Assembly (NCBI GenBank): GCA_002179805.1
Contig: NAVB01004094.1
Location: forward strand, 1 to 19,150
From: Acanthamoeba lenticulata
Taxonomy: Eukaryota > Discosea > Longamoebia > Acanthamoebidae
Reading direction: 5' to 3'
DNA length: 19,150 nt
Shown here: one piece after another, positions 1 through 9,700 of the stretch
How the letters are laid out: each line of letters opens with the position of its first letter
Position numbering within the stretch: position 1 is the stretch's first letter
The notes under the pieces: model-generated
Databases searched by the model: none
Told to the model about the DNA's origin: nothing
What the model saw: the letters and a program-made list of their open reading frames with translations, nothing else
Program-made: the position numbers and the translations under genes

Positions 1-421
1 TCACCGCCTCCTCCTCTCGGTCGCGCAAGATCTCGAGCGTGAGCGGGTCCTCTCGCAGGTCGATCTTCGTGGCCACCAGCATGACGGGCGTCGTAGGGCA
101 GTGGTGGCGCACCTCCGGCATCCACTTCTCGCGCACGTTGGTCAACGAGGTCGGGCAGACGGCCGAGTAGCACAGCAGGAAGGCGTCGGTCAGGGGGTAG
201 GCCAGCGGCCGCAGGCGGTCGTACTCGGCCTGGCCGGCTGTGTCCCAGAGCCCGAGGTTGATGACCTTGCCGTCGATGAAGACGTTGCTTTGGTAATTGT
301 CAAATATAGTTGGTATGTACTCACCCGGGAAGGAGTTGGTCGTGTACGAGATGAGCATGCTTGTCTTCCCCACACTTCCGTCGCCCACCACCACACACTT
401 CACCGACTTGTACTCGGCCAT
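1..421 (-). CDS. Rho/Rac-family small GTPase, N-terminal 140 codons (3' part outside window)
   Basis: This is a Ras-superfamily GTPase of the Rho/Rac/Cdc42 group, a membrane-anchored switch for actin dynamics and signalling. Reading from the ATG at 421 the frame is open to the window edge with no intron. It shows the P-loop GDGSVGKTS, switch I ([11 protein letters not shown]), switch II (DTAGQ followed by YDRLRPL), the TKID guanine-specificity motif and then the start of a Rho-type insert ([18 protein letters not shown]). The DTAGQ catalytic Gln is present, so GTP hydrolysis should be normal. The C-terminal part of the G domain and the CAAX prenylation motif would lie beyond position 1. Family assignment is firm. 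The exact subgroup is not certain without the hypervariable tail. Confidence 0.93.
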   Translation of the reverse strand, partial: MAEYKSVKCVVVGDGSVGKTSMLISYTTNSFPGEYIPTIFDNYQSNVFIDGKVINLGLWDTAGQAEYDRLRPLAYPLTDAFLLCYSAVCPTSLTNVREKWMPEVRHHCPTTPVMLVATKIDLREDPLTLEILRDREEEAV

Positions 422-586
422 GCCTCTACTCCTCTGTAGTGCTCTACGTGTGACGTCGTTTGTTTGAAATAGGCTGTGGCCTCTCGAGGTGCGCTTCGTG
501 AGTCCAAGGAAGGAAAGGTCGCGTCGGTGTCCCTTCAGGCAGGAGATTCCATGTCCCCGAAACTCCCCCGGCGAGCTGGACGAATT

Positions 587-592
587 TTTATT
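587..592 (-). terminator. Polyadenylation signal AATAAA of the receptor kinase-cyclase gene
   Basis: On the minus strand AATAAA lies about 64 nt past the stop codon at 656. The rest of 422-655 holds no coding sequence that I can support. It must contain the 3' UTR of the receptor gene and the upstream region of the Rho gene. Confidence 0.5.
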
Positions 593-655
593 CGGCGAGC
601 GTGTTCGCTCCGTGCGCGAGCAGGAGAAGGCCTTGAGAGCACGGAGTGAGTGGCA

Positions 656-3600
656 TCACAAGTCTTCACCGATCTGCTGGTTGAAGAAGGCGATGACAGT
701 CTCCATCGACGGTCGGCGATCGGGCACTTGGTGCCAGCAGTGCGTCATCACCTTCCGAAACTCCGGCGGACAATCGCTCGGGAGCTGCGGCCGCTTGCCC
801 TCGAGCACGTCGAGCGAGACGCCCATGAAGTTGCGCCCCGCAAAGGGCTCCTTGCGCGTCAGCACCTGCCACATGACGACGCCAAAGGCGAACACGTCGG
901 CGCGCTCGTCGTATCGCTCCCCACGCAGGATCTCTGGCGCCGTCCAGCACGGAGTGCCGCAGCGTGTCATGGTGGCGTTCTCCTCCTTGATGCGCGCAAA
1001 GCCAAAGTCTGCGAGCTTGACGTTCTGAACGTTCTCCTCGACGAGCAAGTTGGATGGCTTGATGTCGCGGTGTACGATCGGCGGGCGTAGCGAGTGCAGG
1101 TAGTTGAGCCCGAGCGCGGCCGAGCGCAGCAGGCGCATCTTCTGCTGCCAGGTGAGCTTGACAGTGCTGTCGGCCAGCAAGTCCCTGAGCGAGTTCCGCG
1201 GCATGAACTCGGTCACGACGCACAGGTTGGGCTTCTTCACACACGCCCCGATGAAGAGCACGATGTTGGGGTGGTGCAGCTCGGCGAGGAACGCCATCTC
1301 GGCCCGGAACTCGAGCAGGCGAGACTCATCGAGCTTCTGCCTGATGAAGCGCTTGACCGCCACGTCGACGCCCTTCCACGTGCCCCGATACACGACCCCG
1401 CAGGACCCGAGGCCGATCTGCTTGCCCATCTGGATCTCGTTAAAGTCGATGATCCACCGGCACAGGTTGGCCGACGTGAGGAAGGTGTCCTCCTTGAACA
1501 TCATGCCCTCTCCCACGACGGTCTGCAGCTCTCCGTCATCACTGCGGTTACTGTCGCCACCGCTGTCCTCGCTCGTACTGCTGCAATCCCGGGGCTTGTC
1601 GCGCGAGACGCCGCCAAAGAAGCGGCCCTCAAGGCCATCGATCTTGAGCTCGTACAGTTTGGCTCCTGCGAGCCAGACGAGACGTTAGCTCCGGAGCTGC
1701 ACGGACTGGACACCACAAACACATACCGTTGGGCGCGTCGGGGACTTCGAACCGGCCCAGGCACGCCACCTTGGGCCGGCGTTGTGGGGCGGGCTGATCG
1801 GCCGAGGCGGTGGTGTACTTGTCGTGGGCCATGTGGCTCAGGACGACCTGGCCACCGTGCGCGAGGGCCGTGATGCGCGCTGCCGTGTTGACCACAGGGC
1901 CAATGTACTCGACCCGGCGGGTCATCAGGTCCCGCACCACGCGCGGCGAGCCCACGTGCACGCCCATCCGGACGCGCAGGCCCTTGAACAGCAGCCTGTC
2001 GTCGGTGTCGCTCCACTCCTCAGCCGCTCCCGGGTGCTCGAGCAGGGCCGCGGGCCACTCGACCGCCAACAGCTCTCGCTGCAGGTCGGCGCACCAGGCG
2101 AGCGCGTCGGCGACGTGCTGGAAGGCCATGCAGAAGGAACCCTCGCCGCTGTTTCGGTCGCGCAGGAAGACCACCTCGTAGCCCCGGTGCCGCCGGAGCG
2201 CCGCACGGAGCGTGTCGTTGTGCAGGATCGTGGCCTCGCGCATGGCCTCTGGGTTGAACTCCCAGAGCCAGCCGTGCTGTGCCTCGCGATCAGCGCTTAC
2301 TTATATCACTCCAAAAAACGGGCCAACAAGGCGAACCTCCTGAGGGTGTGCGGGCTCAGAAGTCTCCGGCATGGCCGGCCTGGTTCCATCCCTGATGGGC
2401 GCCGGGACTACAACAGGCTCCACTTCGTCGTCGGGCTCGAGCGGCCACCGTCCCGGGAAGAAGGCGCCAATCTCTATCCCGAGCCTCTACAGCGGGTCGT
2501 GGAACGGCCCCTTATCGATCTCTTCTTCCAACTCGGCGCCCTCCTTGTCCTCCTCTTCGTCATCGCGCTCGTCCGCCGCGCATGCGGCTGTGGCCGCCGC
2601 AATCGCGATGCGGGCGCCCGAGGGCGAGCTGGCGATCGTGTTCTCCGACATTACGCGCGCTGATGACCGCCACGGCTACGGCAGCAGGGCTAGAAAAGAA
2701 CGAAAGCGAAGAAAAGAATGAAAGCGACACAAGTGAGTCAAGAGACCAATTGAGTCCAACACTGGCGGAAAGGATATCACCTGAGCCCAGCGTAGGGCTG
2801 CTCGCGAGTGAGCAGCTCCCAAAGGACGATGCCAAAGGAATAGACATCGGCCAAGATGAAGTCCACGGCAAGGGACTCGTTCAGCACCTCGGGCGCGGTC
2901 CAGTGGACGGTGCCGGTGATGATCTCCCTGCCCACGTCCTCCTTGAACTTCGTCAGGCCAAAGTCAGAGACCTTGAGGTTCCACTTGGCGTCGAGAAGCA
3001 GGTTGAGTGACTTGAGGTCGCGATGCACGATGCCCGACGAGTGCAGGAAATGCATGCCCTTGGAGGCCTGGTAGGCCATCTTGGCCTTAAGCGCAAAAGG
3101 GATGCTGGGAACCAGTTCGTTATGTAGCAAGTCGAAGAGCGATCGGAGACCCATGAACTCCATCACGATGGCCACCTTGGGAGCCTTGGTCGACGCCGCC
3201 ATGAAGAGCACCACGTTCGGGTGTCGTAACGCCGTCATCACGCGCACCTCGTCGCGGAAGCCGCGCTCCATGTCGCGGGTCACCTTGTCCGTCGCCAGTA
3301 CCTTGACGGCCACCTCCGTGCCCTTCCAGACTGCTCTGTACACTTCACCATACCTGCGGCTCCGTGTTAGCTCAGCTTCGCATGAGTACAAGAGGTCATG
3401 TACGCACCCGCCTGAGCCGATCTGCTCACCGATCTCGAGCTCACTAAAGTTGATCTCCCAGTCATCTGACCGGTTGTTCTTGCTCCGCACAAGCCGCAAC
3501 AGGGCCACGAGCATCAGCACGAGCACCGCCACCACCAGCCCAGCCGAGGGCAGTACAACACCGACAGGTGGGTCAGGACCAGGGATCTCCTTTGCCCTGA

Positions 3601-6535
3601 GCTGCTCTGATAGCGCGTGGTACCAAGCGCAATGGCCAGCGTGTAGTCGCTTGATCCACCTACGTCCTCTTCACAATACTGACCTTCGCGGCCTTTGACA
3701 CACCGACACTCGCCCTGGGTCGTATCGCACGTGCCTGCGTCCGAGCAAAGGCGGCCGTTGGAAACGCACTCAGACACGGCGCTCACGGTGGCGCCACTGC
3801 AGGAAAAGACTCGCAGCTGCTCGAGCCAGCGCTGCCGGTAGCTGTCTTCGTCGGTAACCAGGACGAAGCCCTGCCGCTTGGCCACTTGAGAAGCGCCGAC
3901 CGAGGTCTGAGTCCAGTAGAGGAAGTCGGCCAGCGCTTCGGCCGCCTTGCAGTCATGCATGCTGTTCTGGCGATAGACCACCGACGCGAACGTCGCCACA
4001 GGCCAGCTGGCCTCGCCCGGACCTGAAATTCTCGGTGGAGTCAGGCATGGAGCGTGGGTTGTGGATTCGATGCGATGTACCGAGCAGAAGGCCTTCGAAG
4101 GAGGAAATTCCAGCTGGAGCAGGATAGTCACGAAGCGCGCTGGCGATGGAGTCGGCATTGGCGCGCACAACCTGGCCAGCAGTGTTCTTCATCGAGGCGG
4201 CTTTGACGCCTCGAGCCTAACAGGATTGATGAGTCTAATGCCTTGAAGCCAACAAGAGATTCCATGCCGTACTTGTAACACGTCGTAGAGTGGCCAGAAG
4301 GCAAACGAGTAGGAGGTGACCTGCATGATCTGAACCACGTTGTTGTCGTTGACGATGATAGATCGATTGTCTGTGGTGCTCTGCACAGGAAACTTAGCCT
4401 GCGGACCAGCCGCAACCTGCACCACATGCAAGTAAGTGAGAATCAAGACAAGCTGAACTCAAGCACAAGCCACCAACCCGAGCTGCAAATTCAGGCACAG
4501 TCCGGTTCAGAGCTGTGGTGAAGAGCATGGTGGTCGAGCTGGCCACGGACTGCGTGACGACAACAATCGGGCTGGACGGCAGGGCTTGGCCCACTACGTC
4601 CGAGTTGAGTGCAAGGATGCGCGCATCGTTCCACACGGTGACCTCGTTGAGGTAGATGAGTGCGATGGTTTCAAAGTCTAACACCAGCTGCGACTCGATC
4701 TCCGCCAGCGCCAGCTCCGGAATGTTGTAGGCTACGCATTGTGGTAATTGCACAGTGAGCAGCCAACAGAGCACTAAGTTGAGCCCGGGATGGAGCGTAC
4801 CGGGCACCACTGCATGCGCAGTCAAAGGCATAATCTCGGCGTCGCCGATGCGGTTGCGCCATGCCACGGACAGGCCGTCGTCCACGACCCCGAAGCTGAC
4901 GTCATCCTCCCACAGGCGCTGGCGGGCGATGCCGGACGAGCCGGCGTAGTACTTCATCTCGGTCTCCTGGGAGGCCCACGCCACGGCCCAAGACGAGAAC
5001 AGCGGCAGCGGCGGCCCTACGCCGACCAGGTAGGACGCGGCATAAGCCTCTTGCCCATTGCACCGGACTGTGTTCAGAAGGTCGACCAGCCTCTGGCGGA
5101 GGCTTGTGTCGAGAGGCGCAATGTTGATGCTGGTCGCCGCTTGGCTTGCCCTGCACGAGGGAGATGTCAACAGCACTGCTGACACGCTGACACAGCAAGA
5201 GGATAACTTGGCCGTACGCATCGTTGGTCTGAATCCAAGCAACGAAAGTGAGCAACTCCTGGATGTTTGTGCAATCGAACATCGTCACGTTTTGGTGGAC
5301 ACCGAGGTAATTGAGGTAGGCGATGGGCCATGAATCGTTTCCGCGAGCGTCGACGATGTCGATGGTGAAGTTGCTGTTCGTGAAGCTAGCGGTGAAGTCT
5401 GCCATGGCGGCTTGCACCGACTGCACCGATGGGCTCACTTTCACTCCGGCCTTGTTGATCATGTCCATCCACCGGAAGGGAGATGCCACAGTGTCGGCAA
5501 ATGTCAAGAATGTCATGCTGTTGTCATTGGCCTGCAGCCAATAGGAAAAGTTGGTATTGCAATAAATAGCATCGGCGACCAGGGCAACACGTCAAGCTTG
5601 TCAGGTAACATCATCAAGGCGTACCGCCAGCCACGGCAAACGCACGGCCGTGGAGCCGCCGAGGGGCACAGCAGTGCCGCGCTTGGCCGGCAGCATGTTT
5701 GCCCAGGTGCGGTTGGCCTCGGCGAGGGCAACCTTGAACTGAGGGCTGAAGCTCTCCAAGGCCAGTTTGAGCACTTCGACGGAAGAGATGTCTGTGTTGT
5801 CGAAGTAGCCGATGAGGATGGGCGCATCGGGCAGCTTGTGAGCGATCTCGGGGTTAAGCTTCTGGAGGCGGCTGTCGTTCCATCGGCTCACTGAGCCCTC
5901 CCAAATGAGACCCAACGTCTCGCGGTCCACTACCTGTATGCCCGATAAGCCTCACGACGCAGGCTGCGATTGGAAGGAGACAGTACGATGTTGGGGTCCG
6001 TGGCGCCGAGAGCAGTGATGTTGTAGGCCATCACAATGGCTTGGCCAGCCAGCGGCAACTGCGCCAGGCCGCCGTATTGTGCTGACAGTTGAGGCGAGAG
6101 TCCTCTGTCCATCACCAAGAAATCCTGCACCACCCAGTTACACACACTGAGGTCATAGGGTGCAGCGTGGGGACAGGCGACGCACAGTGTCGCCTTTTTT
6201 GTAGGCGGCCATGGCTGGCACAATGCCCAAACCCGAGTAGGTGACGCTGCATGATCCATCATCAGAATCAAGATGAGGAGACGAAAGAGCTGCAACTCAT
6301 CGTACTTGACGTCATCACGCGTGTACAAGTAGGCTGGCGCCCACTTGTTGAGAACAGAGACCCCATTGGGCGTGCCTTGGCCATAAAGCTGCACTCCAAA
6401 CCCTTGCACGACTGGACAAGGAAAAGTTTGGAGTTGAGCTCGAAGTTGGAGCTGTGAAAGGAAGGGAGCATTACCTCGGCGAAGGCAGACTACAAGAAGA
6501 CAGCCAAGCAAGGCGCAGGTAAGGCGGCCGACCAT
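656..6535 (-). CDS. Receptor: signal peptide, two PstS-like domains, EGF, TM, TKL kinase, nucleotidyl cyclase, TKL kinase (hinge disrupted)
   Basis: Supported exons: 6535-6475, 6411-6306, 6246-6186, 6124-5987, 5933-5625, 5531-5218, 5150-4801, 4731-4478, 4416-4273, 4216-4081, 4022-3664, 3601-3408, 3353-2781, 2689-about 2660, about 2294-1727, 1665-656. The product starts with a signal peptide (residues 1-20). Two PstS/PBP-like lobes follow (about 20-355 and 355-700; YSGLG, WNDSRL, YAGSSGIAR, WND and FAFWPLYDVL motifs), then a six-Cys EGF-like module (about 705-740) and a membrane helix (about 758-784). Kinase 1 has K826, HRD D921 and DFG D939. The cyclase has GEGSF and VNTAAR motifs. Kinase 2 has VAVK, HRDIKPSN, DFG and CW-x6-RP. 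The order resembles Mimivirus R818/R826/R831-type receptors and a large Acanthamoeba family (from memory). The kinase 1-cyclase hinge (2277-2664) is rearranged. Two GT-AG introns (2408-2654 and 2277-2336) would bridge it in frame to a 1554-residue product, but that product would lack the cyclase FSD motif and the end of kinase 1. The gene may be a pseudogene, or misassembled. Confidence 0.85.
2392..2664 (+). other. Inverted and displaced coding block of the receptor hinge
   Basis: On the plus strand this block reads as a Ser-rich linker followed by APEGELAIVFSDITRA, the start of a class III cyclase domain. The gene itself runs on the minus strand. The block is bounded by ATCAG on the minus strand at 2664-2660 and 2396-2392. 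Deleting it joins the minus-strand codons for AVAVI directly and in frame to RDGTRPAMPE, normal kinase sequence. Its plus-strand end, ATT ACG CGC GCT GAT, continues in frame with the minus-strand GCT GAT at 2294-2289 into CGCGAGGCACAG and LWEFNPEAM. The block therefore originally lay between kinase 1 and the cyclase, in the opposite orientation. Confidence 0.8.
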
Positions 6536-6639
6536 CAAGCTTTTCTCTGTACTTGAAAGTAACGTGTTATGGAAAAGCGGAGCATACTTGCCGTGCAACG
6601 ATTGAGAGGGAGGGAACGAACAGTTTCCTTTCCCGAATT

Positions 6640-6645
6640 TTTATT
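6640..6645 (-). terminator. Polyadenylation signal AATAAA of the histidine kinase gene
   Basis: AATAAA on the minus strand about 130 nt past the TAA at 6774. The gap 6536-6773 between the two receptor genes (238 bp) must hold this 3' UTR and the promoter of the downstream receptor kinase-cyclase. No other feature was recognised in it. Confidence 0.5.
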
Positions 6646-6773
6646 ACACTTAAATGGAATTAAATCGACCAACCGAGCAGAGCGTGGAGTTACGTGCTGC
6701 TTGCCAATTGGGTGGACACTCCCGCCGGGTGACCCACTTCCATTTACCACGCCGCGTAACCAGCGGTCCTACG

Positions 6774-9700
6774 TTAGGACCTGGCGCCCTTCCGCACATC
6801 AGCCGAGTATCCACCCTCGGTTTCCACTTCGCCTGGTTCGTGCGTGGCGTGCATGGTGGCCTGCGCCGCGACGAGCACCTGCGACAATTCCTTCACCTTG
6901 ATCGGCTGCATGTGTGTTGCGCACGAGAACAGGTCAGGCGCAAGTCTGCGGAGTAAAGGGAAGAAGAAGGACCTCGCACCTTGGGGAGATAGTCGTCCAT
7001 GCCGGCCGCGCGACACTCCTCGCGGGTGCCCTCCTGCAGATCGGCTGTGCAGGCGATGATGTAAGGCGGCGGATGGTGGTTCCCACGATGGGCCAGCTTG
7101 TCCTGCTTGATCAGCCGGCTCGCCGTGATGCCGTCCATCTCCGGCATGTGCAGGTCCATCAGGATCACAGAAAACGGGCGGCCCTCGGCCCGCGCCGCGC
7201 GCACGGCCTCGACGGCCTGGCGCCCGTCGTCCACGACGGTGACCTCCGTGTGGCCGATCCGGCTCAGGAGCTTGCAGGCCACCTTCTGGTTGATGACGTT
7301 GTCCTCAGCCAGCAGGATGCGATCGATGACCGGATGCTGCTCGCTTTGGTCTGGTCGGTCGTGACCACGGCGGCCGTGGTGGTCCCGGTCGTGCCGCAGC
7401 CGCTCGTGCGCGGCCACCGCCGTCGAGTAGCGGCGTGGGCCGGCGACCGGCACCTCGGGCGGCGCGGCCGCGGGCGACGGGTAGTGCTGCGTGCCGGGCA
7501 GCCGCGGGGACTCCATGGGCGAGTTCTCTTGGCCATGGGTCAGCGGCGTGATGGGCCGGAGCCGCGTGGGCAGCGAGTGCGTGTGCTGCGGGTGGATGTG
7601 CCGCCGCGCCGTCTCGTTCAGGTTGTTGTACATGAAGACCGACGAGTTGCCGGGCGCCCGCAGCCTCGTCTCTGCGGGGTGCGTCGAATCCGCAGTTGAT
7701 GAAGAGGACGAGGAGGAAGAAGAAGAGGAGGACTCGAGAGATGAGGCGGAATGGGACGCGAGGCCTTCCAAGGGCGCGCCGAGAGCCGAGCGCATCTGCA
7801 GCTCGGGCAGCAGCTGCTCGGCCTGCTGCAGGGCGTCGTTTCGCCGGTCGTTCTGCTCGAGCTGGCAGCACTTGTCGTAGTCTGGCACAGCGCCGTGGAG
7901 CTTGACGCGGATGGTGAACGTGAAGACGCTCCCCTTGCCCTCCTCGCTCTGCAGCGTCATGCCGCCGCCCATCAGCTCGCACAGCCGCCGGGAGATGACC
8001 AGCCCGAGGCCGGTCCCCTCGTACTTCCTGGTCGCCGACGAGTCCACCTGCGAGAAGGGGTGGAAGAGGCGGTCCTGCTTCTCGCGCGGGATGCCGATGC
8101 CCGTGTCGGCCACCTCGAACGCAAGTCGCGCAAACTTCTCGCTGCCGTTCACGGTGTTCTCCTCCCACGTGTCGACCATGTTGACGCGCAGCGTGATGCT
8201 CCCCTCGGGCGTGAATTTCAGGGCATTGCTGCGGTACCAACGTTGTTGCATGAGTACCGTCAGTCGGTATTCCGGGCCTTGCGAAGGGCGCGGGCAAAGT
8301 CTGGCGCTGTACCTGAGGAGGTTGATGAGCACTTGCCGCAGGTGCTGCTTGTCGCCGATCACAAACGAAGGGACTCTGTCACGCAGGTCACCGCGGTGGT
8401 TCCGGCCAAAGTCAACCAACACACGTTCTCTCATGAGAGAAGCCTCAAATGCGAGGGAGGGATCGCGTACTTGGGGTCGATGAGAGTGGACAGGCTGACC
8501 TTCTGGCGTCGGCCGGTCGTGTAGTTGGACATGAGCCCCATCAGGTTCCGAATGCACTTGTACAAGTCGAACGGGCATTGCTGCAATGTCCACGTAAGCA
8601 GAATAATTAGTATTTAAAAAGAAGTGAAAAAAGGAAACGCGCGCGTACGTGAATCTCAGTCTTGCCGGCCTCGATCCTGGAGAAGTCGAGGATGTTGTTG
8701 AGCAGCGACAGGAGCGCCTTGGCCGATGATGAGATGATCTGCACGCACTCGCGCTGCTCCCGCGATATGTGGGAACCCTTGAGCACTTTCGACATGCCGC
8801 AGATGGCGTTCATCGGTGTCCTACGATGGGTCCCCGTGGCCGAAAACAAAGTCAGAATCGACACGTTGCATGGGAACAACGGTCACAACAACGCATAAGC
8901 GCACGCACCTGATCTCGTGGGAGACGACGGCGAGGAACTCGGACTTGGCCCTCGAGCTTTGCTCGGCGCGCTCCTTGGCCCGTTCGAGGGCCAGGTTACG
9001 CCAGGCCAGCTTACGCCCGCGGTTGGCCTCGCACAGCAGCTTCGCATGCTCGAGCCCGATCGATACTGTCCGTACGTCATCGCGACCACAATCAGGCACA
9101 TGAGGACATAGCGAGGAGTCGAAGCGTTCAAGGTTTCAAGAGAGGAAGAAGAAGAAGTACCAGGAGCCAGAATCTCCTGGAGGAGAGTGAGGTCGTCGCG
9201 GGACCAGTCCCTTGCGGTGGTGATGCCGTCGGCCGTCTCGCGGAGCTGCAAAACGACGATGACGCGTGCGTCCTGGCGGTAGGGCACGGCGCCGCACAAG
9301 ATGGATCTGACGCGGCGCTCTCGGTAGAAGCGTACCAGCTCATCGTCCAGCTCCACCTCTGCAGCACCCATGATAAGCAAATAGACTACATAAACATGAA
9401 ACAATTTCGAGAACAAAGTGGAAGAGTTCAAAAAGGCAAACCTGTAGGCGCGAACGACGACGCGGTGCGCTTTTCCATTCGTTCCAAGTCAATGATGAGG
9501 GCGTGGCCATGACCCTCGAGCAGCCTTGCGGGAGTGAGAATGTGTGTCAGCACAAGAGAGACACTCGCGAGTGACGAGCAGCAATCGGTGGCGAGCGAGG
9601 TGTACCCGGCCAGGAGGTGGAGGGGCGCCGACTCAAAGTCGCGACAGCAGTGCTTCTCGCTCATCGGGTAATCGGGCTGGCACCGGTCGTACTCGCACAG

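Noticed and set aside
656..1516. A separate stand-alone kinase gene
   Set aside because: The frame continues upstream through a linker into the cyclase across the 61-nt intron at 1666-1726, so it is the C-terminal domain of the large receptor.
1094..1873. 259-codon plus-strand open frame
   Set aside because: Antisense to kinase 2 and the linker, with no domain.
1782..2663. 293-codon plus-strand open frame antisense to the cyclase region
   Set aside because: It is an antisense shadow in GC-rich coding DNA. It shows no domain, and the true plus-strand coding in 2392-2664 is in a different frame.
2392..2664. A mobile element with a 5-bp target duplication (ATCAG)
   Set aside because: The inserted sequence is the gene's own linker and cyclase start, without terminal repeats or transposase. 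A rearrangement or assembly fault explains it better.
3514..4170. A separate secreted EGF-like protein
   Set aside because: Its apparent ends are intron read-through. Splicing at 4023-4080 and 3602-3663 joins it to the solute-binding domain and the membrane span.
6307..6314. TGACGTCA site near the receptor gene start
   Set aside because: It lies inside a coding exon (DDV codons), so it was not called as regulatory.
7751..8524. 257-codon plus-strand open frame
   Set aside because: Antisense to the HATPase exons of the histidine kinase; no recognisable protein features.
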